Assembly: GCA_002392405.1 (NCBI GenBank)
Contig: DGGY01000041.1
Location: 62,001 to 126,000 of the forward strand
Length of the DNA: 64,000 nucleotides
Direction of reading: 5' to 3'
From: Treponema sp. UBA3862
GTDB taxonomy: Bacteria > Spirochaetota > Spirochaetia > Treponematales > Treponemataceae
The notes under the pieces are model-generated. The model worked only from the letters and a program-made list of their open reading frames with translations, was not told where the DNA came from and made no database searches. Positions 32,018-41,368 of the stretch are shown piece after piece; position 1 is the stretch's first letter; every line of letters begins with the position of its first letter. The position numbers were made by a program, and so were the translations under genes.

Positions 32018-33112
32018 TTAATCAAAGAAACCTTTTGCTTTAAGTAATTCTGCATTAAGGATTCCGCCTAAGGCTGCACCGCGCTTTGTATTGTGACTTA
32101 AAGCTACAAATTTAACGTCAAATACAGAACACTTGCGGAGACGGCCGATTACACAGGCCATTCCCTTGCCGGTTTCCCTGTCGCGGCGTGGCTGAGGACG
32201 ATTTTCTTCATAGCGGTAAACAATCGGCTGAGCAGGAGCAGAAGGAAGATTCATTTCCTGAGGTACCGACTTAAAGTCTTCCCATACCTTTATAATCTGT
32301 TCGAGAGACGGTTTTTTGTCTTCAGGCAAATCAAATTCAAGATTTACAGAAGCCGTATGGCCGTCGATTACAGGAACACGGGTACAGGTTGCAGAAACTA
32401 AAGGCCCTGCAGCATTTTCAATTTTTCCGCCTGAAACTTTTCCTAAAATCTTTAAGCATTCTTTTTCTGTTTTTTCTTCTTCACCGCCAATGTATGGAAC
32501 GATGTTGTCAATCATGTCAAAAGAAGGAACACCAGGATATCCGGCACCGCTTGTAGCCTGCAGGGTTGTTACAACCATTCTTTTTACAGGGTAACCTGCC
32601 TGCTGTAAAGCGTATACAGGCATCATATAAGTCTGGAGTGAACAGTTAGGTTTTACGGCAATAAAACCTTTGTCCCAGTTATGATGCTTTTTCTGTTCTG
32701 CAATTACATCAAGATGAGCAGAGTTGATTTCCGGAATAAGCATCGGTACGTCTTCTGTCCAGCGGTTTGCAGAGGCATTTGAAACAACAGGGATTCCTTC
32801 TTCAGCATAGGCTGCTTCAAGAGCCTTGATTTCATCCTTGCTCATTTCCAAGGCAGAGAAAACAAAGCGGCACTTTCCCAGTGCCGGTTTAGGATCGTTT
32901 GCATCCTGAACCGTAAGTTCTGCAACATCAGCAGGGATATCAGCTCCGATAAGCCAGCGGTTTGCAACTGCATCTTTATAAAGTTTTCCTGCTGAACGGG
33001 GAGATGCTGCAACATAAGTTACCTTAAACCAGGGGTGATTTTCCAGTAATTTAATATAGCGCTGACCTACCATTCCGGTTGCGCCAAGAACACCAACATT
33101 TATCTTTTCCAT
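32018..33112 (-). CDS. asd: Aspartate-semialdehyde dehydrogenase (archaeal/fungal type)
   Basis: 364 residues from ATG 33112 (MEKINVGVLGATGMVGQRYI), which has AAGGAG seven bases upstream; an ORF extension to 33232 would run through a structured intergenic element. NADPH-dependent reduction of aspartyl phosphate, the branch-point step to lysine, DAP, threonine and methionine. Visible: Rossmann GATGMVGQR, VFSALEMSKDEI, SNASANRWTEDVPMLIPEIN, the catalytic Cys in AVKPNCSLQTYMMP, LQATSGAGYPG, and a C-terminal His region FVALSHNTKRGAALG. The sequence class is the archaeal/fungal-like one also seen in spirochaetes and Bacteroidetes. It follows dapA on the same strand. Confidence 0.95.
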   Translation of the reverse strand: MEKINVGVLGATGMVGQRYIKLLENHPWFKVTYVAASPRSAGKLYKDAVANRWLIGADIPADVAELTVQDANDPKPALGKCRFVFSALEMSKDEIKALEAAYAEEGIPVVSNASANRWTEDVPMLIPEINSAHLDVIAEQKKHHNWDKGFIAVKPNCSLQTYMMPVYALQQAGYPVKRMVVTTLQATSGAGYPGVPSFDMIDNIVPYIGGEEEKTEKECLKILGKVSGGKIENAAGPLVSATCTRVPVIDGHTASVNLEFDLPEDKKPSLEQIIKVWEDFKSVPQEMNLPSAPAQPIVYRYEENRPQPRRDRETGKGMACVIGRLRKCSVFDVKFVALSHNTKRGAALGGILNAELLKAKGFFD

Positions 33113-33164
33113 AATTAACTCCTTAATTGTATTAGTCAAATGAAAAAATGCTCCCATGGAGAAC

Positions 33165-33230
33165 GCGTCAGAAGCCTCGTGGTTGAAGCCCTTCGGGACG
33201 CTGCGCTCTTCAAGACGAGTTTCTGAGCGC
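33165..33230 (-). other. Long imperfect hairpin between dapA and asd
   Basis: The 5' arm GCGTCAGAAGCCTCG plus TGGTTGAAG (33165-33188) pairs with CTTCAAGACGAG plus TTTCTGAGCGC (33208-33230) with a few bulges, enclosing a CCC-TTC-GGG mini-hairpin. It would be in the dapA-asd transcript. There is no T-run, so it is not a classical terminator. A processing site, an RNA element or a repeat are possible. Confidence 0.6.
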
Positions 33231-33296
33231 AACCTCCATTCCGCATTTTTACAGATTTATTATCCAATTCTGTAAAAAATAAAAACAGAACGGAAT

Positions 33297-34211
33297 TTAC
33301 AGGCCGCACTCTTTTAAAGCGGCTTCTATAATTTTTTTTGCGCTGTCGTTTACTTCTACCAGCGGCAGGCGGCATGGACCTGACGGCATTCCCTTTACCT
33401 TCATGGCATATTTGATTGAAGTCGGATTTCCGTCTACAAAGGCTGCCTTAAAGAATGGAAGAAGTCTGTAATGAATTTTACGTGCAGCGGCAAAATCACC
33501 GTCTAAAGCCTTATGAACCATATCTGCAACAAGTGCCGGAGCAAGATTTGAAACTACTGAAATAATTCCGTCTCCGCCCACTGAAAGCAGTGGAAGTGTC
33601 AGGGCATCATCACCGCTTAAAACTGCAAAGTCAGGCTTTTTAGACTTGATGTTTGCAATTACTTCCATCATCTGATTTATGTTTCCGCTGGCTTCCTTTA
33701 CACCTGCAATATTGGGAAGCTGGGCAATGCGTTCAAGTGTATCTGTCGTAATGTTTACCCCTGTGCGTCCTGCAATATTGTAAACGATAATGGGAATTCC
33801 AACTTTGCTTACAGCTGCAAAATGCTGATAGATTCCTTCTTTTGAAGGCTTATTATAATAAGGTGTAACAACAAGAGCTGCGTCAGCACCTGCTTTTTTA
33901 GCACGTTCACAGTAGGTAACAGCGTCTTTTGTATTATTGCTGCCTGCACCTAAAATTACAGGAATATGTTTACCGGTATTTTTTTCAAAAGCTTTTACTT
34001 CTTCCATTACAATGGAAATAATTTTGTCTTCTTCCTGCCCCGGTCTTTCATCGAGAGTCGGAGTTTCAGCTGTAGTTCCCAGAGGAACGAGTCCGTCGAT
34101 TCCCTCTTCAAGCTGGAATTTTACAGTCTTTCTGAAGCCTTCAAAGTCAACTGAGCCGTCACTGTTCATGGGAGTGATCATGGCTGTCAACGCACCCTGT
34201 AATTTCAACAT
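33297..34211 (-). CDS. dapA: 4-hydroxy-tetrahydrodipicolinate synthase
   Basis: 304 residues from ATG 34211 (MLKLQGALTAMITPMNSDGS), with AAGGAG seven bases upstream; codons further upstream are leader. It condenses aspartate semialdehyde with pyruvate. TIM-barrel motifs: VPLGTTAETPTLDE (the GTTGE loop region), VTPYYNKPSKEGIYQHF with the catalytic Tyr, IIVYNIAGRTGVNITTD, and GVKEASGNINQMM with the Schiff-base Lys. It is first in the dapA-asd-lysA run. A promoter is proposed at 34301-34329. No lysine riboswitch is visible in the roughly 80-nt leader. Confidence 0.96.
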   Translation of the reverse strand: MLKLQGALTAMITPMNSDGSVDFEGFRKTVKFQLEEGIDGLVPLGTTAETPTLDERPGQEEDKIISIVMEEVKAFEKNTGKHIPVILGAGSNNTKDAVTYCERAKKAGADAALVVTPYYNKPSKEGIYQHFAAVSKVGIPIIVYNIAGRTGVNITTDTLERIAQLPNIAGVKEASGNINQMMEVIANIKSKKPDFAVLSGDDALTLPLLSVGGDGIISVVSNLAPALVADMVHKALDGDFAAARKIHYRLLPFFKAAFVDGNPTSIKYAMKVKGMPSGPCRLPLVEVNDSAKKIIEAALKECGL

Positions 34212-34300
34212 ATTTTTCTCCTTTTTTTGAGCCGGACGGAAGAAAAAAAATGCCGATAAAACAGCAAGGTTTTCCGTCAAACGGTAAAAAAATCGATATA

Positions 34301-34329
34301 ATTCTACTGAATTTAAGTGAGAGTGAAAA
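34301..34329 (-). promoter_or_regulatory. Possible dapA promoter
   Basis: On the minus strand TTTTCA (34329-34324), a 17-nt spacer, then TAGAAT (34306-34301). It leaves an untranslated leader of about 80 nt containing AAGGAG before dapA. Confidence 0.4.
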
Positions 34330-34478
34330 GTATTATTAAAATTTAAAAATTCTTGCACCTTTTTGCAGTAATTTTACCCTTCTTTTTACACATTTCAGCA
34401 GTACTTTTAAAAGCTGCCCTGCACTTTTAAAAAGCCCGCCCCCTACATCTGTCAGTCTTCCCACTCTGATTAAATCTC

Positions 34479-34487
34479 TGTTAAAAT
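34479..34487 (+). promoter_or_regulatory. Extended -10 promoter, likely leaderless MATE mRNA
   Basis: TGT plus TAAAAT (34482-34487) is an extended -10. ATG 34494 starts exactly 6 nt later and no Shine-Dalgarno sequence is present. It is the same layout as upstream of nudC. Confidence 0.5.
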
Positions 34488-34493
34488 ATTCCC

Positions 34494-35933
34494 ATGGACG
34501 AACAGGTCACTGCAAAAAAAATCCTGCTTTCTCAAAAAGAAAAAAAACGCCGTTCCTTAATGCTTGAAGGCGACATGTTTTCGGCTCTTTTTCTTATTGC
34601 CCTGCCCCTCGTCTTTTATGCTTCAATCGGACAGATTTTCCAGCTGATTGACACCTGGATTGCGGCAAACATAAGCGCAAATGTTGTCAGCACCGTAAGC
34701 TTTGTAGTTCAGATTGAAAAAATGATTCTTGCCATAAGCTCAGGTCTTTCCATTGCCGGCGGTGTAATAATTTCCCGTTCCTATGGTGCAGGCGACATGG
34801 AAAAAGTTAAGCGCGAAACAAGTACACTGTTTTTTCTCTGTCTTTTTATCGGTCTTTTTGTCCTTGCTGTAGTCATTCCTTTAATGTACCCGCTCCTTCT
34901 GGTTTTAAAAATGCCGGAGCAGTTAATCGGTCAGGGAACTTTATATTCTTCACTTGTCGTAGTCAGCATTATCTTTCAGTTCATTAATACAATCTATTTT
35001 TCAATCCAGAAAAGCCGGGGAAACACAAAAATAATAATGTGGGGAAACCTTCTTGTTCTGGGAATCAAAACTGCCCTCAACATCGTTACAATTTCCCTTA
35101 TTTCACAGGGCATTTTTAGCCGTGATAAAGGCATCTTTTTTCTTCCCATTGCAACCATTATAGCCCATGCGGTCCTTACGGTAATTGCAGTTATAAACCT
35201 TACTTCAAAAGATAACCCTTTCAGAATAAGCATAAAAAATACTTCTTTCTCAAAAGAATTCATAAAACCACTTACAAACCTCGGCATTCCTGTTTTTCTT
35301 GAAAAGTTCATTTTTGCCTTCGGAAAAGCAATAGTCAATTCACTCTGCGCGGGATTTGGTCCTACCGTTGTAGGCGCCTTAGGCGTAAGCGACAGAATCT
35401 GCGGTCTTGCAACAAACCCGCCCAGCGGAGTTCAGGAAGCAGAATCGAGTCTTATTTCAAACAACCTTGGAAACAAAAACATAAAAAGAGCCCTGGGCTT
35501 TTTCTACCGCTCAATTTTACTCAATATAACCTACGTTCTTATTGTTTTTGCCCTGACAGGAATTTTTAAAGCTGCAATCATCTATGCCTTTGCAAAAGGT
35601 GATGCTGCATTCTCTATTGAAATCGACAAAATCTACACCTGGGAACGTCTGGACACAATTCTCATTGCCTTAAACGTAAGCGTAATGGGACTTTTATACG
35701 GCTTTGGAAAAACAAAAGTGAGCATGGCAATAAACATCGCCCGTCTTTTTGCCTATAGAATTCCTGTTCTCCTGCTTTTTATGAAAGTTCCGTTCCTGTT
35801 TAATAATCTTGGTACACAGGCAGTAGGTATTGCGATGCTGGTTTCAAATTCGCTGACAGGAATTACTGCAGGCATCACGGCGTTCATTTTTATCCGGAAA
35901 TTAAAAAAAGATTCATCCCTGGCCGCACTGTAA
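34494..35933 (+). CDS. MATE-family efflux transporter
   Basis: 479 residues with twelve predicted membrane helices in two halves, as in NorM/DinF-type multidrug and toxin exporters that use Na+ or H+. The first helix block is preceded by SLMLEGDMFSALFLIALPLV, and MATE-type segments include FQLIDTWIAANISANVVSTV, SSGLSIAGGVIISRSYGAGD, QFINTIYFSIQKSRGNTKII and FLEKFIFAFGKAIVNSLCAG. The substrate cannot be told. It is monocistronic; aroC follows after 66 nt with its own ribosome-binding site. Confidence 0.9.
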   Translation: MDEQVTAKKILLSQKEKKRRSLMLEGDMFSALFLIALPLVFYASIGQIFQLIDTWIAANISANVVSTVSFVVQIEKMILAISSGLSIAGGVIISRSYGAGDMEKVKRETSTLFFLCLFIGLFVLAVVIPLMYPLLLVLKMPEQLIGQGTLYSSLVVVSIIFQFINTIYFSIQKSRGNTKIIMWGNLLVLGIKTALNIVTISLISQGIFSRDKGIFFLPIATIIAHAVLTVIAVINLTSKDNPFRISIKNTSFSKEFIKPLTNLGIPVFLEKFIFAFGKAIVNSLCAGFGPTVVGALGVSDRICGLATNPPSGVQEAESSLISNNLGNKNIKRALGFFYRSILLNITYVLIVFALTGIFKAAIIYAFAKGDAAFSIEIDKIYTWERLDTILIALNVSVMGLLYGFGKTKVSMAINIARLFAYRIPVLLLFMKVPFLFNNLGTQAVGIAMLVSNSLTGITAGITAFIFIRKLKKDSSLAAL

Positions 35934-35999
35934 AAACACAGGGGAATTTGCCCTATCCCGCCTTTTTATGATATTCTTTACTCACCTGGAGGCTTTCTT

Positions 36000-37109
36000 A
36001 TGTCTGGAAACACTTTTGGAAAAATTTTTAAGGTTACTACTTTCGGTGAAAGCCACGGGGAAGCCCTGGGCGGCGTGATTGACGGGGTTCCTGCAGGACT
36101 TAAAATCGATCTTGAAAAAGTCCAGGCTGCCTTAGACAGAAGAAGACCAGGCCAGTCTTTCGGAAATAAAAACAATGCCTCCGTTACTGCCAGAAAAGAG
36201 GCAGATAAAATCGAAATCTTAAGCGGGATTTTTGAAGGCAAAGCCGAAGGAACTTCAATCGGCTACATCATCCGCAATACAAGCCAGCATTCAAAAGACT
36301 ACGGAAATCTTGTAAACACTTTCCGCCCGGGACACGCTGACCTGACTTATTATTTAAAATACGGTTTCCGTGACTACAGGGGCGGCGGACGCTCTTCAGG
36401 ACGTGAAACCTCTTCCCGTGTGGCAGCAGGTGAAATTGCAAGACAGGTTTTAGTTCACTTTTACCCTGACGTAAAGATTACTGCCTACACAAAGCGGGCT
36501 GCAGGCATTTCAATCAGCAGAGTTGATTATGACGAAATTGAAGAAAATGCCCTTCGCTCCCCTGACAATGAAGCGGCAGCAAAAATGAATAAAAAAATCG
36601 AAGAACTCCGCAAAAACGGAGATTCTGCAGGCGGAATTATCGAATGCCGTGTAACAGGACTTCCTGCAGGACTCGGGGAAAGCGTTTTTGACAAGCTTGA
36701 CGCAGTCCTTGCACATGCAGTTTTGAGCGTAGGCGCCGTAAAAGGAATTGAATTCGGTGCAGGCTTTGACGCCGCAGATATGACAGGAAGCGAAAACAAC
36801 GACGTAATGCGCGCTTCAAAAGACAAAAAAAGCGTTGTCTTTGAAACAAACAATGCAGGCGGCGTTTTAGGCGGAATGTCTAACGGAAACGAACTTATCT
36901 TCAGGGCTGCAGTAAAACCTGTTCCTTCAATCTATAAAGAACAGAAAACAGTATGTGCTGACGAAAACGGCAGCTTCTGCGACACAAACTTAAAAATCGA
37001 AGGCCGTCACGATGTCTGCCTCTGCCCAAGAATCGTCCCGGTTATTGAAGCAATGACGGCAATCGCACTTTGTGACCTTCTTCTTCAGGACAAAAGCAGC
37101 AGGGCTTAA
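36000..37109 (+). CDS. aroC: Chorismate synthase
   Basis: 369 residues. The FMN-dependent last step of the shikimate pathway (EPSP to chorismate). Family signatures are intact: GKIFKVTTFGESHGEALGGV (signature 1), RRPGQSFGNKNNASVTARKE, FRPGHADLTYYLKYGFRDYR, GGGRSSGRETSSRVAAGEIA and the late GRHDVCLCPRIVPVIEAMTA. GGAGG precedes ATG by eight bases. The MATE gene is upstream on the same strand; no other shikimate genes are in the window. Confidence 0.97.
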   Translation: MSGNTFGKIFKVTTFGESHGEALGGVIDGVPAGLKIDLEKVQAALDRRRPGQSFGNKNNASVTARKEADKIEILSGIFEGKAEGTSIGYIIRNTSQHSKDYGNLVNTFRPGHADLTYYLKYGFRDYRGGGRSSGRETSSRVAAGEIARQVLVHFYPDVKITAYTKRAAGISISRVDYDEIEENALRSPDNEAAAKMNKKIEELRKNGDSAGGIIECRVTGLPAGLGESVFDKLDAVLAHAVLSVGAVKGIEFGAGFDAADMTGSENNDVMRASKDKKSVVFETNNAGGVLGGMSNGNELIFRAAVKPVPSIYKEQKTVCADENGSFCDTNLKIEGRHDVCLCPRIVPVIEAMTAIALCDLLLQDKSSRA

Positions 37110-37118
37110 GCATTCCTG

Positions 37119-37243
37119 GCTTACGGCTTAGGGGATGGGAGCGGCACGTAGTGATGCGCCGTACACAAACGGCGCATTGAAGCGTAAGCGGAACCGCGGA
37201 CAGCCCGACCCGGAGCGCCGGTGCGCGAAGGGAAAGCCCCGTA
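37119..37243. repeat. Structured GC-rich intergenic element R3
   Basis: A single copy in this window, with a nested fold: GCTTACGGCTT pairs with AAGCGTAAGC, and inside it ATGCGCCGT (37154-37162) pairs perfectly with ACGGCGCAT (37169-37177). It resembles the R1/R2 elements in composition but not in sequence. It lies between aroC and the pectin esterase gene. Confidence 0.6.
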
Positions 37244-37293
37244 AAAAAAATCATTTTTATCAAAATTCTCCACTGTATTTCTTATTAAAACAA

Positions 37294-37302
37294 TGTTATA
37301 AT
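37294..37302 (+). promoter_or_regulatory. Extended -10 promoter of the pectin esterase gene
   Basis: TGT plus a perfect TATAAT (37297-37302). The leader of about 90 nt contains a hairpin, CCGGCAGAAA (37331-37340) with TTTCCGCCGG (37359-37368), then AAGGAG just before the start codons. Confidence 0.6.
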
Positions 37303-37401
37303 TACTTGTATTATTTCGTACTTAAAACCGTCCGGCAGAAAAAAAAAGACTTTTGACTCTTTCCGCCGGTAACACGGGATTTATAAGGAGACATGTTAAA
37401 A

Positions 37402-40400
37402 ATGAAAAAAGTATTTAAGACTTTTATGGCTCTTTTTGCTTTTGGCGCTGCCTTAACTGCTTCGGCTCAGAGCCGTAAAACTGACGTCTGGGACTTTGGC
37501 GGCGTAGAAGACAAGGATGCTGTAAACCACATCACTGTTGCCGACATCGACAAACTCGAAGGTCTTGCTGCAGACGGTAAATTTGAAGCCGGTGAATATG
37601 TTTTCGGCGATTTAACCCTCAAAACTGACAAAAATGACCGTGCCTACTACAACGGCGCAAAAAACTACGGCACTCAGGGTTACTCTTCCGTTCAGTTTGA
37701 AGACGGCTATACTTCTGACGGTATTTACTACTGTAACGGCAAAGGCGGCGAAACAAGACGCTATATGCTCCTTAAAAACGTAAAGGCCGGTGACGTAATT
37801 ACTTTTTACGGCCGCGCTTCAAACTCAAGCGAAGATTTAATTCACTTTGCTTCCGTAAATGACGCAGGAGAAAAAACAGGCGCACAGGATGAAACAGCCT
37901 GGTTAAACTCTATTTCAAAACGCTTTTCATACATTGCTACGCAGAACGGCTCTTACAAAGTTTACACAGAAGCAACTGCAGCAAAGCCGGTTTACTACCG
38001 CATTACACGCACTCCTGGCGTTGCTGTTTCAGGCGCCCTCTCAGGGCTTTCAGGAAAAGCTGAACTTCGCTTCGTAGTAAAAGAAACAAAACAGGAAATT
38101 ACTGCAAAAGTTTCAGGCGCTTCTTACTCTGCAGGCCTTCCTGCAGGCTACAGTTTTACTGCTGTTCTGGGCGGAGTTAAAGGATACGGAATCTCTTCTG
38201 AAACAAAAATCATAACAATTTCAAAAGACTCCCCTGCTTCCCTTAAGAAAAACCTTGCTGTTGCAGAAATGAAAACTTACACCGTTGACGGTAAAATCAC
38301 AGGTTTTGAAAAAGACTTTAAGACTGATAATCCGATTAAAATTATCATGACTCCTCCTCAGGGCTCCCTTTACCTTCCGGTAGAAGCAGATGTAACAGTT
38401 AAAGACGGCGAATACTATTTTAAAGGTGAACTTGAACCTGCCGTTGCATATACAGCTTCTTTGAGCGGTGCAAATGATTATTTCATCAATACAAAAACCG
38501 CAGGGAATGCTGATTTTACAGGTGAAACTTCATTTACAAAAGACATTGAAGTTGCAAAACTCCCTGTTTATGACATCAACGGAAAATTCATCGGAAACGT
38601 AAATCCAATGCCTTCTTCAATTCAGTTTAAAAAGCTTGAAGACGGCTATGTTTACCCGGGTGCTGCAGCCAACGGTATTTACGGCGCAAAACTCCGTGAC
38701 GGAAACTACGAAGTAATCTGTGAAACAGAAAATGCTGTCACAATGAACCACATCACTGTGAACGGCGCAAATGTTACAAAAGATATTCTGATGACTTCAA
38801 AAGACAAGACCCTTCATCAGATTCCTCTCAAAAAAGAAATCTATGTAGGCGGAAAAAAGGCTGATTACAAAACAGTAAAGGAAGCGGTTGAAGCCGCTCA
38901 CGCAATGGCTCCAAAATCAGAAGCAGACAGAATTACCATTCACATTGCTCCTGGAGTTTACCGCGCACAGCTTTTAATCGACACTCCATACATCACCCTC
39001 AAAAATGACACTCCTTCACAGGAAGTAAAACTTACCTGGTATTACGGAATCGGTTATGCATACTACTCATGCGACCTTACAGGTTATTACGATGCAGAAA
39101 GGGCATACGATAAATTTGACAAAAAAACTGCAGCACGCTGGGGCGTTGCAACCTATGTTAAAAAGGATGCAAAATTCTTCCGCGCTGAAGGAATCACTTT
39201 TGAAACTTCTTTCAACAAATATGTAACTGCAGAAGAACTCAAAGACGGCGTTGAAGTATGCGGAGACACAATCTCTTTTGTACGCAAATTAAACTCTGAC
39301 GTTCAGTCTAAAAAAGCAACTGAACGCTCTGCTGCCATCTGTGTTGAAGCAGACGAATCTGAATTCCGCGGCTGCAGTTTCCTCGGCTCTCAGGACACCC
39401 TCTACACAGGTACTGGCACAAGACAGTATTACAAAAACTGTTACATCGAAGGAAACACTGACTTTATCTTTGGTGACGGCGATGTAGTATTTGAAGAATG
39501 TGAAATCGCATGGGCAGGCTATTCTGATTCAAAGAACGCAGGATATCTTACTGCTGCACGCACTGCAAACCAGAAGGGCTATCTTTTCTACAACTGTATT
39601 ATCTCCCAGAACTCTTACAATATGCAGACTCCGGGATACTTTGGACGTCCGTGGGGACCGCAGGCCAGCGTTGCTTTTGTTAATACTGTTTTCAGCACTG
39701 AGGGAATCATTGATCCGATGGGCTGGACAAGCATGAGCGGAAACAAACCTGGAAACGCAAACTTCTTTGAATACAATTCAATATGGGAAGGAAAAAGCGT
39801 TGATGTAAGCCACAGAGACGGCGGTAAAATTATTGCTGATGCAGGTGCCTACAGCCCGACAAACTACTTTATCGGCTGGACTCCTGTTTACTACTCTGCT
39901 CCAAAGGGCGGAGAAGCAAAAATCAAAAAAGCATCGTTTACAACAGATGATGACATCAACACCCCGTACCCTGGACACACAGTCACACTCCATTACGAAT
40001 ACTCAGGAAGCGATACAGACTCTTCTTTAATCCAGTGGTACCGCACAAAAGACAAAAAGGACGTACTCATAAAACAGAGCACAGGTTATGCAGATAAAAC
40101 TTACCTTATTTCTACTGCTGACACAGGCTTTAACCTCAAGGCTGTAATCACTCCGATGAGCCGCGGCGGAAAAGCTGGAAAACAGATTACAATAAACCTC
40201 GACAAAAAAATCAATGCAGGCTGGTCAGTTCCTTCAAAGGCATCGGCTGTCCGCCCGCGCGCCGAAGGTAAAGTAAACGTATTCCTGGCTTCTGATTCAA
40301 CCTGTAAAGACTACTCTGCACTTGGAATGTGGAACAACGGTCAGACAAGAAACGAAGGCGCCTGGGGAGAATTCTTACAGTGCTTCTTCAACGGGGCCGT

Positions 40401-41232
40401 AAGCGTACAGAACTATGCAAACGGAGGAAGATCGAGCCGCAACTTCATCAATGAAGGCTCACTTGAAAAAATCCGCCAGCAGATTGGAAAAGGTGACTAC
40501 CTGTTTATTCAGTTCGGACACAACGACTGTTCAAACGGAGCAGGCTATCTTGAAGACCGCTATGTTCCTCTCGGTGAGCCTAACAAAAAGGGAATCTTCC
40601 CGATTAACGAAGGCAAAAAAGTCCGCACACCTGACAGCTATGTTGATAAATACGGAACCACTTTCTATTCATACGACTGCGGCGCAACCTATAAATGGTA
40701 TTTAATGCAGTATGTAAATGTTGCACTTGAAGCAGGTGCAACACCTGTTCTTGTAACACCTGTAAGCCGCATGTACTTTGACGGAAAAGGAAGAATTACT
40801 CCTCACCACGATTCAAAGGAAACTTCGACTAAAACACAGATTACAAGAAACAATGCTTACGTAGAAGCCGTGCGCCAGCTTGCAAAAGAAAAGAAAATTC
40901 TTCTTATCGATGGTTTTGAAATCACAAAGGCCCTCTACGAAAAAGCATACACTGACTGCGGAAACAACATGGAAGCCCGGGAACTTATGTTTGCCGGTGA
41001 TTCAACCCACAACAACAAGCTGGGTGGTTTTGTAATCGCAGGAGAATTTGCAAAAGAAATTAAAAAGAATATTCCTGGCCTTGCACCTTCAATCATTCAC
41101 CCTAAAAATGCCATGGGCGAAAACAACGACGGCAAACTGATGTTCACAGTTGACCAGGACGGAAAAATGGAAAGCTACGACAAGTACTGGACCCGCTACG
41201 AACAGGGCGTAATGGACAGTCTGGGAAAGTAA
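37402..41232 (+). CDS. Secreted two-enzyme pectin esterase: pectin methylesterase (CE8) + rhamnogalacturonan acetylesterase (CE12)
   Basis: 1276 residues from ATG 37402 (MKKVFKTFMALFAFGAALTASA signal peptide); an ATG at 37393 is too close to the AAGGAG. Residues about 25-205 form a jelly-roll-like N-terminal module; about 205-475 hold three beta-sandwich repeats. Residues 480-830 are a pectin methylesterase with a right-handed helix: GSQDTLYTGTGTRQYY, NTDFIFGDGDVVFEE with the catalytic Asp residues, and GYFGRPWGP. Residues about 830-950 are an Ig-like linker. Residues 958-1245 are an SGNH esterase of family CE12: NVFLASDSTCKDY (Ser), NYANGGRSSRNFI, FIQFGHNDCS and the C-terminal FAGDSTHNNKLGG (Asp-His). 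Together they remove methyl and acetyl groups from pectin so lyases can act. No lyase is adjacent. Confidence 0.93.
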   Translation: MKKVFKTFMALFAFGAALTASAQSRKTDVWDFGGVEDKDAVNHITVADIDKLEGLAADGKFEAGEYVFGDLTLKTDKNDRAYYNGAKNYGTQGYSSVQFEDGYTSDGIYYCNGKGGETRRYMLLKNVKAGDVITFYGRASNSSEDLIHFASVNDAGEKTGAQDETAWLNSISKRFSYIATQNGSYKVYTEATAAKPVYYRITRTPGVAVSGALSGLSGKAELRFVVKETKQEITAKVSGASYSAGLPAGYSFTAVLGGVKGYGISSETKIITISKDSPASLKKNLAVAEMKTYTVDGKITGFEKDFKTDNPIKIIMTPPQGSLYLPVEADVTVKDGEYYFKGELEPAVAYTASLSGANDYFINTKTAGNADFTGETSFTKDIEVAKLPVYDINGKFIGNVNPMPSSIQFKKLEDGYVYPGAAANGIYGAKLRDGNYEVICETENAVTMNHITVNGANVTKDILMTSKDKTLHQIPLKKEIYVGGKKADYKTVKEAVEAAHAMAPKSEADRITIHIAPGVYRAQLLIDTPYITLKNDTPSQEVKLTWYYGIGYAYYSCDLTGYYDAERAYDKFDKKTAARWGVATYVKKDAKFFRAEGITFETSFNKYVTAEELKDGVEVCGDTISFVRKLNSDVQSKKATERSAAICVEADESEFRGCSFLGSQDTLYTGTGTRQYYKNCYIEGNTDFIFGDGDVVFEECEIAWAGYSDSKNAGYLTAARTANQKGYLFYNCIISQNSYNMQTPGYFGRPWGPQASVAFVNTVFSTEGIIDPMGWTSMSGNKPGNANFFEYNSIWEGKSVDVSHRDGGKIIADAGAYSPTNYFIGWTPVYYSAPKGGEAKIKKASFTTDDDINTPYPGHTVTLHYEYSGSDTDSSLIQWYRTKDKKDVLIKQSTGYADKTYLISTADTGFNLKAVITPMSRGGKAGKQITINLDKKINAGWSVPSKASAVRPRAEGKVNVFLASDSTCKDYSALGMWNNGQTRNEGAWGEFLQCFFNGAVSVQNYANGGRSSRNFINEGSLEKIRQQIGKGDYLFIQFGHNDCSNGAGYLEDRYVPLGEPNKKGIFPINEGKKVRTPDSYVDKYGTTFYSYDCGATYKWYLMQYVNVALEAGATPVLVTPVSRMYFDGKGRITPHHDSKETSTKTQITRNNAYVEAVRQLAKEKKILLIDGFEITKALYEKAYTDCGNNMEARELMFAGDSTHNNKLGGFVIAGEFAKEIKKNIPGLAPSIIHPKNAMGENNDGKLMFTVDQDGKMESYDKYWTRYEQGVMDSLGK

Positions 41233-41296
41233 GACTTGTTACAGGACTTGTCCATAAAAAAGTCAAATTAATGTTTTAAAAGGCCGTCAGGTCTAA

Positions 41297-41331
41297 AATC
41301 CAGCCAAGTTAAACCTGGCTGGATTTTTTTT
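41297..41331 (+). terminator. Terminator of the pectin esterase gene
   Basis: AATCCAGCCA (41297-41306) pairs perfectly with TGGCTGGATT (41316-41325), followed by T6-8. It lies 64 nt past the stop. Confidence 0.93.
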
Positions 41332-41333
41332 AT

Positions 41334-41362
41334 TTGCCCACCTTCTTCTATTTCATTAAAAT
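41334..41362 (+). promoter_or_regulatory. Promoter giving a likely leaderless carboxypeptidase mRNA
   Basis: TTGCCC (41334-41339), a 17-nt spacer and TAAAAT (41357-41362), then exactly 6 nt to ATG 41369. No Shine-Dalgarno sequence is present. Confidence 0.6.
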
Positions 41363-41368
41363 AAACCT

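Noticed and set aside
34212..34493. Lysine riboswitch before dapA
   Set aside because: The leader is only about 80 nt, AT-rich and lacks the conserved multi-helix core.
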